From assembly GCA_002840845.1 (NCBI GenBank), contig PHCS01000001.1, positions 1 to 64,000 on the forward strand: a stretch of 64,000 bases of DNA, given 5' to 3'. The position numbers and the translations under genes are program-made. The notes beneath the pieces were generated by a model, which was not told the origin of the DNA, made no database searches, and saw only the letters and a program-made list of their open reading frames with translations. Shown piece after piece: positions 9,101 to 20,225 of this stretch. Position 1 is the first letter of the stretch, and each line of letters opens with the position of its first letter. Source of the DNA: Betaproteobacteria bacterium HGW-Betaproteobacteria-14 (GTDB lineage Bacteria > Pseudomonadota > Gammaproteobacteria > Burkholderiales > Rhodocyclaceae).

Positions 9101-9715
9101 CTACTCCTTTTTGCTGTTGCCACGCTCGGTGGCGTAATCGCGCACCAGGCGCTCGAAGGCGTCGAGGGCGCGTCGGCTGGCATCCTTCTCCCGGAACAGG
9201 CGCATGTTCTGCATCGCCACCAGGACAATGCCGGTGAACTCGAAGACGAACTGGTCGATGTCGGTGTCCGGCCGCAACTCGCCGGCTTCGACCGCCATGC
9301 GCACGCTGTTGGCGAGCATGCGCCGGCCATCGGCGAGGCCTGCCGCGACGGCGTCGCGCACCGGGCCGGGCTGGTCGTCGAACTCATTCGCGGCGGCATT
9401 CAACGGGCAGCCGCCGGGAAGCCGCGCCCTGCGCGTCCAGTCCATCCAGTTGGCCAGGAAGGCGCGCAGGCGGGCAATGCCGCGCGGCTCCTTCAGCGCC
9501 GGACGCACGACTGTGTCGACGAAGCGCTGCTGGCTCTCGCGGATGACGGCGATCTGCATCTCTTCTTTCGAACCGAAATGCGCGAACAGGCCGCTTTTCG
9601 ACATGCCGGCCTTGTCGGCCAGCGCACCGACGCTCAGGCCACAGATGCCGACCTGGCTGCTGAGCGCGAGCGCCTCGTCGAGGATCGCCTGCCGGGTTTC
9701 TTCACCTTTTCCCAT
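9101..9715 (-). CDS. TetR family transcriptional regulator
   Basis: MGKGEETRQAILDEALALSSQVGICGLSVGALADKAGMSKSGLFAHFGSKEEMQ; start assigned at 9715. Confidence 0.9.
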   Translation of the reverse strand: MGKGEETRQAILDEALALSSQVGICGLSVGALADKAGMSKSGLFAHFGSKEEMQIAVIRESQQRFVDTVVRPALKEPRGIARLRAFLANWMDWTRRARLPGGCPLNAAANEFDDQPGPVRDAVAAGLADGRRMLANSVRMAVEAGELRPDTDIDQFVFEFTGIVLVAMQNMRLFREKDASRRALDAFERLVRDYATERGNSKKE

Positions 9716-9753
9716 GGCGGCTTTATAGCACGAACGTTCGTTTTTGGTCAAGA

Positions 9754-9780
9754 CAAAAAAAGAGGCGCCGCAGCGCCTCT
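9754..9780 (-). terminator. Rho-independent terminator of the downstream-oriented substrate-binding protein gene
   Basis: AGAGGCGC-CGCA-GCGCCTCT hairpin (9761-9780) followed on the minus strand by a T-run. Confidence 0.75.
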
Positions 9781-9799
9781 TCCCAAATGAACGAAACGC

Positions 9800-10966
9800 T
9801 TACTCGAGGTAGTCCGTCACCGGCACCCACTTGCCGCCCTGGATCTGGCTGGCGCGGGACTTGGTGTTGCCCAGGTGCTGCTTGGGCGTGAAGCTGTAGA
9901 CCGGGCTGCCGAACATGTCGCGCGGGAAGGTGCTGGTTTCCAGCGTCTTGATGAAGGACTCAGTGGTCAGCTTGTCACCGGTCTTCTTGACGACCTGGAT
10001 GAACAGGTCGGCGATGACGTAGCCGTAGGCCGAGAACAGGCCGGGATCCTCGTTGAACTTGGCCTTGTAGCTGGCGGCCCAGTCGCGCACGTTCTTCGAT
10101 GCGTCATCCGGGTACGGCACACCCACCTGATGCATGGAGTAGAAGCCCTCTACGGCCTTGCCTCCGAGCTTGTGGATGAGGTCGGTATAGGAGGCCGAGG
10201 TGCCGATGAAGTTCGGGTTCCAGCCCATCTTGCGCGCTGTGCCGATGGTGCCCAGCGTCTCGCGGATGATGGTGCCCATCACCACGGTGTCGCAGTTCGA
10301 GCCCTTCATTTTCGCCACTTGCGCGGCGAAGTCCGTCGCGCCGCGCTTGTAGGTGGTGACTTCGGTGAACTTCTGGTTGATTTCCTTCAGCCCCTCCTCG
10401 GCGCCGTGGAAGATCTCCAGACCGAACTCGTCGTCCTGATAGATGGCGCAGAAGGACTTGGCGCCGCGCTCCTTGGCCATCCACTTCACGCCGTTGCGGA
10501 TCTGGTCGTAGTAGGGGGCGGCAAAGGAAAACTTCAGCTTGTGCAGCGGATCGTACATCTGGCGCGCCGCGGTCAGCGGGAACAGGTGCGGGATGTTCTT
10601 CTCGAACAGCAGCGGCATGCTGGCCATTGCCACGGGGGTGCCGATGGTGCCGATCATGGCGAAGATCTTGTCGTTCTGCGCCAGCTTCTGCGTGGCGAGA
10701 ATGCCCTTCTTGGGATCGTAGCCGCTGTCCTCGACGATCAGCTTGATCTTGCGGCCGTTGACGCCGCCGAGCGCGTTGATCTCGTCGACGCGCATCTGCA
10801 TGCCGTTGCGCGCCGGCTTGCTGAAGCCGGCGAGCGGGCCGGACAGATCCTGGATCGATCCGACAACGATCTCGTCCTTGCTGACGCCTTGCGTGGCTGC
10901 GGCTGCGTTGGCGAAGGTTGCGCCAGCCAGGATGGCGAGCGCGCTAGCGATTCTTTTCAGCTTCAT
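9800..10966 (-). CDS. Branched-chain amino acid-type ABC transporter substrate-binding protein
   Basis: ORF 388 aa; signal peptide, GSIQDLSGPLAGFSKPARNGMQMRVDEINALGGVNGRKI. Confidence 0.92.
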   Translation of the reverse strand: MKLKRIASALAILAGATFANAAAATQGVSKDEIVVGSIQDLSGPLAGFSKPARNGMQMRVDEINALGGVNGRKIKLIVEDSGYDPKKGILATQKLAQNDKIFAMIGTIGTPVAMASMPLLFEKNIPHLFPLTAARQMYDPLHKLKFSFAAPYYDQIRNGVKWMAKERGAKSFCAIYQDDEFGLEIFHGAEEGLKEINQKFTEVTTYKRGATDFAAQVAKMKGSNCDTVVMGTIIRETLGTIGTARKMGWNPNFIGTSASYTDLIHKLGGKAVEGFYSMHQVGVPYPDDASKNVRDWAASYKAKFNEDPGLFSAYGYVIADLFIQVVKKTGDKLTTESFIKTLETSTFPRDMFGSPVYSFTPKQHLGNTKSRASQIQGGKWVPVTDYLE

Positions 10967-10993
10967 GTCTTCTCTCCTCTCCAGTAAATGGGC

Positions 10994-12859
10994 TTATTGG
11001 TACATAGATTCTATAAGGTCTGCATATTTTAGGTTAACGAATTTCCGCTTCAATTTCATCGTCGGCGTCAGTTCATCGTCCTCTGCAGACAGCTTCTGTT
11101 CGATCAAACGGAACTTCTTCACCTGTTCGACGCGGGCGAACTGCTTGTTTACCCGCTGCATCTCATCCTCGATCAGCTTCTGGATCTCCGGCGCGCGGCA
11201 CAGGCTGACGTAGTTCGAGAAGGGGATGTCGTGGTCCTGGGCGAATTTCTCGACGTTGTCCTGGTCGATCATGATCAGGCACACCAGATAGGGCCGCTTG
11301 TCGCCGATCACCACCGCGTCGGTGATGTAGGGCGAGAACTTGAGCTGGTTCTCGATCTCCGAGGGCGTGATGTTCTTGCCGCCGGCGGTGATGATGATGT
11401 CCTTGAGGCGATCGGAGATCTTGAAAAAGCCGTCCTCGTCCATGTAGCCGACGTCTCCGGTATGCAGCCAGCCCTCGGCATCGATGGTCTCGGCGGTCTT
11501 CTCCGGCTGGTTGAGGTAGCCCATGAAGACGCTGTCGCCGCGGATCAGCAGTTCGCCGTTGTCGGCCACCTTCACCTCGCAGTAGGCGTTGGCGATGCCG
11601 ATCATGCCTGGCTTGATGCGGTGGATGGGCGTGGTGGTGGCGCCGCCGCCGGATTCGGTCTGGCCCCACACCTCCAGCATCGGCACGCCCAGCGCCATGT
11701 ACCAGCGCACCAGGTCGGGCGAGATCGGCGCCGCGCCGGTGACGAGGAAGCGGCAGTTATGGATGCCGATCAGCTTGCGCACGTTGTTGAGGACCAGGAC
11801 GCGTCCCAGCCAGTGCAGCGCCCTGAGCCATGCGCCGATCGGCTTGCCCTGCTCGTAGAGCGAAACCATGTGCAGGCCCAGTCCGACCGCCCACTTGTAG
11901 GCAAGCTTCTCCAGGCCGGTGGCCTCGGCCAGGGCGATGGTGACGCCCGAGTAGAATTTCTCCCAGATGCGCGGCACGGCGAGGAACACGGTCGGCTTGA
12001 TCTCGCGCACGTTCTCGGGAATGGTTTCCGGGTTCTCGACGAAGTTCAGCCGGGCGCCGGTATACAGCGAGAAATAGGCGCCCGCCATGCGCTCGGCGAC
12101 GTGGCACAGGGGCAGGAAGCACATGTGCTCGTCCGCCTCGTTCTGCGCGATGATCAGGTTGAAGCCGCGCACCGAGTAGATCACGTTGTGGTGCGAGAGC
12201 ATGGCGCCCTTCGGCTTGCCGGTGGTGCCGGAGGTGTAGATGAGGATGGCGAGATCCTCCGGGCGGCGGCAGTCGATGCGTGCGCGCCATTCGGCCTGTG
12301 CCTCGGCGCCGAGCCGGGCCATGCGCTCGCGGCCGAGTTCGCGCAGGCGCTCCAGACTGATGATCTGCGGGTCGTCGAGATCGCGCAGGCCCTCGGTTTC
12401 CCAGACGATGATCTTTCTCAGCTGCGGCAGGTTCTCGCGCGCTTCCAGCGCCTTGTCGAGTTGCTCCTCGTCCTCGACGAAGAGATAGACGGAAGCGGAG
12501 TCCTGCGTCAGGAATTCGACCTGCGCGGCGGAATCGGTCGGATAGATGCCCGAGCTGACGCCGCCCGCGCACAGTGCGCCCAGGTCGCTGAAAAGCCATT
12601 CCTGGCGGGTGTTGCCGAGGATGGAGACCGTCTCGCCGGGCTCGAAGCCGAGCTCGATCAGGCCCATGCCGATCTCGCGCACGATGCCTTCAAGTTCGCG
12701 CCAGGTCAGCGTCTGCCACAGCCCGAAGGACTTCTGCCTGAAGATGACGCGTTCGCCGCGCTGTTCGACCGCGTTCATGAACATGCGCGGGATCGTGTCG
12801 CCCGGCACGACGACTTCCCGGGTTGACCAGAACTGCGAGTTGTCTTTCTTCCACCACAT
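10994..12859 (-). CDS. AMP-dependent synthetase/long-chain acyl-CoA ligase
   Basis: ILIYTSGTTGKPKGAMLSHHN, GWLHTGDVGYMDEDGFFKISDRLKDIIITAGGKNITPSEIE; start MWWKKDN at 12859. Confidence 0.93.
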   Translation of the reverse strand: MWWKKDNSQFWSTREVVVPGDTIPRMFMNAVEQRGERVIFRQKSFGLWQTLTWRELEGIVREIGMGLIELGFEPGETVSILGNTRQEWLFSDLGALCAGGVSSGIYPTDSAAQVEFLTQDSASVYLFVEDEEQLDKALEARENLPQLRKIIVWETEGLRDLDDPQIISLERLRELGRERMARLGAEAQAEWRARIDCRRPEDLAILIYTSGTTGKPKGAMLSHHNVIYSVRGFNLIIAQNEADEHMCFLPLCHVAERMAGAYFSLYTGARLNFVENPETIPENVREIKPTVFLAVPRIWEKFYSGVTIALAEATGLEKLAYKWAVGLGLHMVSLYEQGKPIGAWLRALHWLGRVLVLNNVRKLIGIHNCRFLVTGAAPISPDLVRWYMALGVPMLEVWGQTESGGGATTTPIHRIKPGMIGIANAYCEVKVADNGELLIRGDSVFMGYLNQPEKTAETIDAEGWLHTGDVGYMDEDGFFKISDRLKDIIITAGGKNITPSEIENQLKFSPYITDAVVIGDKRPYLVCLIMIDQDNVEKFAQDHDIPFSNYVSLCRAPEIQKLIEDEMQRVNKQFARVEQVKKFRLIEQKLSAEDDELTPTMKLKRKFVNLKYADLIESMYQ

Positions 12860-12873
12860 GGCCTTGATCCGCC

Positions 12874-13662
12874 CTATCGCCAGTTTTTCTTCTTCTTCCA
12901 GCGCCGCGTGCCGCGGACGCCGGTTTCCTTGATGCCGAGGTAGAACTCCTTGATGTCCTCCTTTTCGCGCAGGACGTCGCAGCGGTCCTCCATGACGATG
13001 CGTCCGACCTCGAGCACATAGCCGAAGTCGGCATACTTCAGGGCCACGCGGGCGTTCTGCTCGACCACCAGCAGCGTGACGCCGCGCTCGCGGTTGATGC
13101 GCACGACGATCTCGAAGATTTCCCTGGTCAGCTTGGGCGAGAGGCCCAGGCTGGGTTCGTCGAGCAGCATGATGGTGGGCTTCGCCAGCAGGGCGCGGCT
13201 GATGGCCAGCATCTGCTGCTGGCCGCCGGAAAGCTGTCCGGCCGGCTGCCCCATCCGTTCCTTGAGGATGGGGAAGTAGGCGTAGATCTGCTCGATCTCC
13301 TTCTCGACCGCGGCGCGCTCGCCCATCGGGCGGGTGTAGGCACCCATGAGAAGGTTCTCGCGCACCGTCAGCAACGGAAAGATCTCGCGGCCCTCGGGCA
13401 CGTGGGCGATGCCTTTCCGCACGATCAGGGCCGGATCCTGCTTCTGGATCTGCTCGCCGTGATAGACGACGCTGCCCTTTTGCGGATCGATGATGCCGGA
13501 GATGGTCTTGAGGATGGTCGACTTGCCGGCGCCGTTGGCGCCGAGCACGGTGACGATGCTGCCCTGGTGCACCTTGAGCGAGACGCCGCGGATCGCCTTC
13601 ACCGGCCCGTAGGACGACTCGACGTTGTTCAGCTGGAGGATGATGTCGCCATCGAGGCTCAT
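12874..13662 (-). CDS. livF: ABC transporter ATP-binding protein (LivF-like)
   Basis: GANGAGKSTILKTI, LSGGQQQMLAISRALL, LLDEPSLGLSP. Confidence 0.92.
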   Translation of the reverse strand: MSLDGDIILQLNNVESSYGPVKAIRGVSLKVHQGSIVTVLGANGAGKSTILKTISGIIDPQKGSVVYHGEQIQKQDPALIVRKGIAHVPEGREIFPLLTVRENLLMGAYTRPMGERAAVEKEIEQIYAYFPILKERMGQPAGQLSGGQQQMLAISRALLAKPTIMLLDEPSLGLSPKLTREIFEIVVRINRERGVTLLVVEQNARVALKYADFGYVLEVGRIVMEDRCDVLREKEDIKEFYLGIKETGVRGTRRWKKKKNWR

Positions 13663-14546
13663 GATTCGCCCCCGGCGCCGGGCCGCCCCAAGCCGGGGGC
13701 AGCGTGAGACATGGAACTGCCGGCCGGCGGCGAACTTCCGTCACCCCCCTCCGCGGGAGGGGGGGTGGGGGGGAGGTCTTCATCAGCGCCTCCCAGGTAG
13801 GCTTCAACGACATCCGGATGCGACTGCACTTCCTCGGACGTGCCGAGCGCCAGCATCTCGCCCTGGTTGAGGGCGAGCACGCGGTCGGAGACGCGCGAGA
13901 CCAGGCCCATGTCGTGCTCCACCATCAGAACCGTGATGCCGAGGTCGTGCTTGATGTCCTCGATCCAGAAGCCCATTTCCTCGGTTTCCTCGACGTTGAG
14001 GCCGGAGGAGGGCTCGTCGAGCAGCAGCAGCTTCGGCCGCATGGCGAGCGCACGGCCCAGCTCGACCACCTTGCGCACGCCGTAGGGCAGGCCGGCCACC
14101 ATCTGGTCGCGGTAATGCTGCAGATCGAGGAACTCGATGACTTCCTCGACGGTGCGGCGGAACTGCAGTTCGCCGCGCCGCGTCGCGGGGGTGAAGAACA
14201 GATCCTGCAGCCAGTTGGTGTGGCGGTGGCAGTGGCGTCCGACGAGCAGGTTCTGCATCACGGTGGCGTGCTCGAATAGCTCGATGTTCTGGAAAGTGCG
14301 GGCGATGCCGAGCCGCGCGATCTCGTAGGGGGCGAGGTGGGAGATCTTCTCGCCCTCGAAGGTGACGAAGCCGGACGTGGGCGAATAGAGCCCGCTGATC
14401 ATGTTGAAGATGGTGGTCTTGCCCGCGCCGTTGGGGCCGATCAGCGAGAACACCTCGTTCGGCCAGATCTCGAAGGAGACGTTGTCGACGGCCTTCAAGC
14501 CGCCGAACTGGATGGACAGGCGTTCGACTTGCAGTAGTGGCTTCAT
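13659..14546 (-). CDS. livG: ABC transporter ATP-binding protein (LivG-like) with repeat-derived C-terminal extension
   Basis: GPNGAGKTTIFNMISG, LLLDEPSSGLN; start MKPLLQVERL at 14546. Confidence 0.92.
   Translation of the reverse strand: MKPLLQVERLSIQFGGLKAVDNVSFEIWPNEVFSLIGPNGAGKTTIFNMISGLYSPTSGFVTFEGEKISHLAPYEIARLGIARTFQNIELFEHATVMQNLLVGRHCHRHTNWLQDLFFTPATRRGELQFRRTVEEVIEFLDLQHYRDQMVAGLPYGVRKVVELGRALAMRPKLLLLDEPSSGLNVEETEEMGFWIEDIKHDLGITVLMVEHDMGLVSRVSDRVLALNQGEMLALGTSEEVQSHPDVVEAYLGGADEDLPPTPPPAEGGDGSSPPAGSSMSHAAPGLGRPGAGGES
13741..13775. repeat. Family-A-like repeat in the 3-prime end of livG
   Basis: TCACCCCCCTCCGCGGGAGGGGGGGTGGGGGGGA. Confidence 0.7.
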
Positions 14547-15619
14547 TTCAGCCGTTCCGATTTCATGTAGCTCTTCTGTCGTCGGAACATGCCCTTGCGA
14601 TAGAAGGGGAACATCTGGAAATACGTGCGTATCTTCAACCAGCGCCCGTACAGGCCCATCGGTTCGAACAGGATGAAAACGATCAGGATGATGCCGAAGA
14701 TGCTCGGCTGCAGGCCGGTCTGCTGGCCGATGGCGGGCGGCAGCCAGTCCTTGGCGATGACGATGAACTGCTGCACGCCGATCCAGAAGGCGGCGCCGAA
14801 GATGGCGCCGTAAATCGAGCCGACGCCGCCGACGACGAGGATGATGAGCAGCTCGATGGACTGCAGGAAGGTGAACTGCTCGGGCGATAAGTAGCGCAGC
14901 TTGTGCGCGTACAGCGCGCCGGCGATGCCGGTGATGGCGGCGGAAAGCGCGAAGGCCGTGGTCTTGTAGTAGGCGAGGTTGATGCCCATGCTCTGTGCGG
15001 AGACTTCCGAATCGCGGATGGCGACGAAGGCGCGGCCGGTGGGGCTGCGCAGCAGGTTCATGACCCCCAGCACGCAGAGGACCAGGATGGTCAGGCAGAG
15101 GAAATACATGCGCAGCTCGCTGTCGATGGGCAGGCCGAAGACCTCGAGGCTGCCGATGATCATGCCGCTGTTGCCGCCGGTGATGCTGTCGGCGCGCGTC
15201 ACCCCTTCCTCGACGATGAAGCCGAAGGCCAGGGTGGCGATGGCCAGATACATGCCCTTCACGCGCAAGGCGGGCAGGCCGACGATGATGCCGGTGATGC
15301 CGGCGATCAGCGCCGCGAACGTCAGCGACAGTGCGAAGGGCCAGCCGAGCTGTTGCAGGTAGCCCTCCGTATAGGCGCCCATGGCGAGAAAGGCGGCATG
15401 GCCGATCGACACCTGCCCGGTGAAGCCGACCAGGATCATGAGGCCGAGGCTGACGATGGCGTAGATCCAGATGAACACCATCTGCGAAAGGTAGTATTCC
15501 GGCAGCAGCCAGGGCAGGGCGCAGAGGCCGGCCAGCAGGGCGCTGTACCAGAAGATCTGGCCGCCATGCTTGAAGAGGCGGATGTCCTGCTGATAGTTCG
15601 TCTTGAATAGAAAACGCAT
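14543..15619 (-). CDS. livM: Branched-chain ABC transporter permease (LivM-like)
   Basis: ORF 358 aa multi-TM; GFTGQVSIGHAAFLAMGAYTEG, VGGVGSIYGAIFGA. Confidence 0.92.
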   Translation of the reverse strand: MRFLFKTNYQQDIRLFKHGGQIFWYSALLAGLCALPWLLPEYYLSQMVFIWIYAIVSLGLMILVGFTGQVSIGHAAFLAMGAYTEGYLQQLGWPFALSLTFAALIAGITGIIVGLPALRVKGMYLAIATLAFGFIVEEGVTRADSITGGNSGMIIGSLEVFGLPIDSELRMYFLCLTILVLCVLGVMNLLRSPTGRAFVAIRDSEVSAQSMGINLAYYKTTAFALSAAITGIAGALYAHKLRYLSPEQFTFLQSIELLIILVVGGVGSIYGAIFGAAFWIGVQQFIVIAKDWLPPAIGQQTGLQPSIFGIILIVFILFEPMGLYGRWLKIRTYFQMFPFYRKGMFRRQKSYMKSERLK

Positions 15620-15637
15620 GGGCTATCAACTCCGCTC

Positions 15638-15712
15638 CGTCATTCCCGCGAAAGCGGGAATCCAGGGGCATCCTTGCGGGCTACTGGGTTCCCGCTTCCG
15701 CGGGAACGACGA
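15638..15712. repeat. Family-B palindromic repeat (CGTCATTCCCGCGAAAGCGGGAATCCAG type)
   Basis: Two adjacent hairpin units between livM and livH. Confidence 0.85.
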
Positions 15713-15729
15713 ATGTTTCGGCATGAGCG

Positions 15730-16626
15730 CTAGACCCTCTTCCTGAGGTTTTCGCCGAACAGGCCGGTGGGCTTGACCGCCAGCATGATCAGCACGACGA
15801 CGTAGGCGGCGATGTCCTTGAAGCCCTCGGGGAGATAGAAGCCGGCGAGCATCTCGACCACGCCAATGATCAGCCCGCCGACCAGGGCGCCCGGAATGCT
15901 GCCGAAGCCGCCGATCACCGCGGCGGGGAATGCCTTCAGGCCGATGAAGCCCATGTTGGCATGCACGAAGGTGATCGGCGCCAGCAGCAGGCCGGCGCAG
16001 GCCGAGACGGCGGCGGACAGGCCCCACACCAGCATGTTGATGCGCCGCACCGGAATGCCCATGTAGAAAGCGGCCAGCTGGTTCTGCGAGGTCGCCTTCA
16101 TGGCGATGCCGATCTTGGTGTGCCTGAAGAGCAGATAGAGGCCAAGGATCAGCAGCACGGTGACGCCAATGATGACGATCTGCTCCATCGGCATCACCAG
16201 GCCGCCCTCCGTGCCGCTGCCGCCGATGCGGACGATTTCGTCCCGGTAGGGCACCGGCAGGACATGGGTGTCGGTGCCCCAGTTCGGAATCATGGTGACC
16301 AGGCCGCGCGAGAGGAAACCGATGCCGATGGTCACCATCACCACGGTAAACGAGGGGTGTCCGAGCAGCGGGCGCAGCACCACGCGCTCGAGCAGCATGC
16401 CGAAGAGGAACATGACGATCAGGGTGGCGAGGAAGGCGATCCAGAACGGCATGCCCAGGGCCACGCTGGTACCCAGGCCGATGAATCCGCCGAGCATCAT
16501 CAGGTCGCCCTGGGCGAAGTTGACCGCCTCGGTGGCCTTGTAGATGAGCACGAAGCCGAGCGCGAGCAGGCCGTAGATGCAGCCTTGCGCGATGCCGCTC
16601 GCGACGAGTTGCAGGAATTGCAGCAA
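15730..16626 (-). CDS. livH: Branched-chain ABC transporter permease (LivH-like)
   Basis: ORF 298 aa multi-TM; GIAQGCIYGLLALGFVLIYKATEAVNFAQGDLMMLGG. Confidence 0.93.
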   Translation of the reverse strand: MLQFLQLVASGIAQGCIYGLLALGFVLIYKATEAVNFAQGDLMMLGGFIGLGTSVALGMPFWIAFLATLIVMFLFGMLLERVVLRPLLGHPSFTVVMVTIGIGFLSRGLVTMIPNWGTDTHVLPVPYRDEIVRIGGSGTEGGLVMPMEQIVIIGVTVLLILGLYLLFRHTKIGIAMKATSQNQLAAFYMGIPVRRINMLVWGLSAAVSACAGLLLAPITFVHANMGFIGLKAFPAAVIGGFGSIPGALVGGLIIGVVEMLAGFYLPEGFKDIAAYVVVLIMLAVKPTGLFGENLRKRV

Positions 16627-16739
16627 AACCCGACCTCCTCCGTAGTTCCGACTTTATATCGCGCCCCGTGGGCGGGCACCGCGGTTATTTCGCAGTGCAG
16701 AATAGTCTTTCGCTATTCGCTTTGTGTGGCGATTATGAC

Positions 16740-18902
16740 TTATATCGAAAAGAATTGTGAACCCTCTGCGGATTTTTTTCGAAGGCTTTCAGACGGGAGG
16801 AAGCGGTCGCCGCATTGTTTCGCCAGGCGGTCGCAGGCGGCAATGAAATTGGCCAGGCCCATGGTGTGGATCTGGCCGATCGGGCCGCCGCGGAAGGGCG
16901 GGTAGCCCCAGCCGAGAATGGCGCCGACGTCGGCGTCGCGCGGCGCGGCGAGCACGCCTTCTTCCAGGCAGCGGACGGTTTCGATGGACTGGATCAGCAT
17001 GAGACGCTCGATCACCTGATCGAGGGAGGGTTGTTCGGCGCGGATCGGGAAATGCTCGGCGAGGCCCGCCCACAGGCGCTTCTTCCCGCCGGCCGGGTAG
17101 TCATAGAAGCCCTGTCCGCCCTTCTTGCCGAGGCGGCCGAGTTTTTCCACCATGAGGGCGGCGACCTGGTCGGCGGCACGCTCGACGTATTCAGCGCCGA
17201 GATCGGCTTTCGTCTGCTTCGCGATCTTGTGCACCAGTTCGAGCGAGACCTCGTCGGCCAGCGCCAGCGGGCCCACCGGCATGCCGGCGATGCGCCCGGC
17301 GTTCTCGATCAACGCAGGCTGAACCCCTTCCTGCAGCAGGGCCATGCCCTCGGAGAGGTAGGTGCCGAAGACGCGGCTGGTGTAGAAGCCGCGCGCATCG
17401 TTGACCACGATCGGCGTCTTGCCGATCGCCTTGACGAAGTCCATGGCGCGGGCGAGGGTTGCCGGCGAGGTCTGCTGTCCGAGGATGATTTCGACCAGCG
17501 GCATGCGTTCGGCCGGCGAGAAGAAATGCAGGCCGATGAAATTCGCCGGGCGGCTGCTCGCCTCGGCCAGGCCGGTGATGGGGAGGGTGGACGTATTGGA
17601 AGCGAAGATCGCGTCGATGGATATCACCGCCTCGGTCTTCTTCGTCACCTCGGCCTTGAGCGTGCGGTCCTCGAACACCGCCTCGACCACCAGTTCGCAG
17701 CCGGCGAGGTCGGCGTAGTCGGCGGTGGGGTGGATGCGCGCCAGCACGGCGTCGGCGCCGTCCTGTGCGAGCTGACTTTTGGCGACGCGCTTTGCCAGCA
17801 GCTTGGCCGAGTAGGCCTTGCCGCGCTCGGCGGCTTCCAGCGTCGCGTCCAGCAGCACCACGTCCAGTCCCGCCGTTGCCGCCGCGTGGGCGATGCCCGC
17901 GCCCATCATGCCGGCGCCGAGCATGCCTATCCGCGTGTACTTCTGCGTCGGCACGTCCTGCGGCCGGCCGGCCAGCTTGTTCGCCTCCTGCATGAAGAAG
18001 AACAGGCTGCGGATCATGTTCTTCGCTTCGGGGCTGCGCACCAGGCTGACGAAATAGCGCGTCTCGTTCTTCAGACCGGTGTCGATGTCGGTCTGCATGC
18101 CCTCGAAGACGCAGGAGAGGATGTGCTTCGGCGCCGGGTAGTTGCCCTGCGTCTTCTCGCGCAGCATGGCATTGCCGGCCATGAAGGTCTGCATGCCTGA
18201 AGGCGTCATGACGCCGCCGCCGGGAATCCTGTAGCCCTTCTGGTCCCAGGGCTGCAGCGTCTTGCCCGGCTTGCCGTCCTTGCCTGACGCGATGTTCTTC
18301 GCGGCGGCTTCCAGCACCCAGGCGCGCGCGGCATCGCGTTCCGTGCCGGCCGGCACGACGGCGTGGATCTGGCCGAGCTTCTGCGCCTCGGCGGCCTTGA
18401 TGCGCTTGCCCTCGGTGAGCAGCAGCAGCGCCGGCTGGATGCCCATCAGGCGCGGTGCGCGCTGCGTGCCGCCGGCGCCGGGCAGCAGGCCGAGCGTGAC
18501 TTCGGGGAAGCCGAAGCGCGCTTTCGGGTTGTCGGCAGCGACGCGGTAGTGGCAGGCCAGCGCCAGTTCCAGGCCGCCGCCGAGCGTGTTGCCGTTGAGC
18601 GCCGCCGCCACCGGTTTCCCGGTGGTTTCCAGTGCCCGCAGCAAACGATGCCAGCCGCCGAGGTTGGCGGTGAGCGCCTGCGCGTCGTTCGCCTTCAGCA
18701 GCATGTCGAGGTCGCCGCCGGCGATGAAGTCGGCCTTGGCCGAGGCGACGACGATGCCCTTCACGGCGGGGTCGGCGAGCGCCTTCTGCACGGCCTCGGC
18801 GAAGGCCGCCATGCTCTGGTCGTTGAGGACGTTCTGCGAACGCCCCGGCAGGTCCCACTCGAGGGTGGCGATGCCTTCGCTATCTACTGCGTAGTTGATC
18901 AT
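16740..18902 (-). CDS. 3-hydroxyacyl-CoA dehydrogenase/enoyl-CoA hydratase (FadJ/FadB-like)
   Basis: ORF 720 aa; N-terminal crotonase plus IGMLGAGMMGAGIAHAAATAGLDVVLLD and 3HCDH domains. Confidence 0.94.
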   Translation of the reverse strand: MINYAVDSEGIATLEWDLPGRSQNVLNDQSMAAFAEAVQKALADPAVKGIVVASAKADFIAGGDLDMLLKANDAQALTANLGGWHRLLRALETTGKPVAAALNGNTLGGGLELALACHYRVAADNPKARFGFPEVTLGLLPGAGGTQRAPRLMGIQPALLLLTEGKRIKAAEAQKLGQIHAVVPAGTERDAARAWVLEAAAKNIASGKDGKPGKTLQPWDQKGYRIPGGGVMTPSGMQTFMAGNAMLREKTQGNYPAPKHILSCVFEGMQTDIDTGLKNETRYFVSLVRSPEAKNMIRSLFFFMQEANKLAGRPQDVPTQKYTRIGMLGAGMMGAGIAHAAATAGLDVVLLDATLEAAERGKAYSAKLLAKRVAKSQLAQDGADAVLARIHPTADYADLAGCELVVEAVFEDRTLKAEVTKKTEAVISIDAIFASNTSTLPITGLAEASSRPANFIGLHFFSPAERMPLVEIILGQQTSPATLARAMDFVKAIGKTPIVVNDARGFYTSRVFGTYLSEGMALLQEGVQPALIENAGRIAGMPVGPLALADEVSLELVHKIAKQTKADLGAEYVERAADQVAALMVEKLGRLGKKGGQGFYDYPAGGKKRLWAGLAEHFPIRAEQPSLDQVIERLMLIQSIETVRCLEEGVLAAPRDADVGAILGWGYPPFRGGPIGQIHTMGLANFIAACDRLAKQCGDRFLPSESLRKKSAEGSQFFSI

Positions 18903-18931
18903 TCAAGACTCCAAATATCCGGAGCGATTGA

Positions 18932-19006
18932 TCGTCATTCCCGCACAAGCGGGAATCCAGAGGCTGCATGGATTCCGGGTCGCGCTCCGCTTGCCCGGAA
19001 TGACGA
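18932..19006. repeat. Family-B palindromic repeat
   Basis: CGTCATTCCCGCACAAGCGGGAATCCAG...GATTCCGGGTCGCGCTCCGCTTGCCCGGAATGACG. Confidence 0.85.
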
Positions 19007-19014
19007 ACTCGCTT

Positions 19015-20223
<1,209 letters not shown>

Positions 20224-20225
20224 GG

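Noticed and set aside
11231-12826. 531-aa plus-strand ORF opposite the acyl-CoA ligase
   Set aside because: Low-complexity antisense shadow (D/L/A/V/H-rich) without recognisable domains.
16627-16739. AT-rich gap between livH and the fadJ-like gene as a possible small RNA
   Set aside because: No convincing promoter-terminator pair; more likely the livH promoter region.
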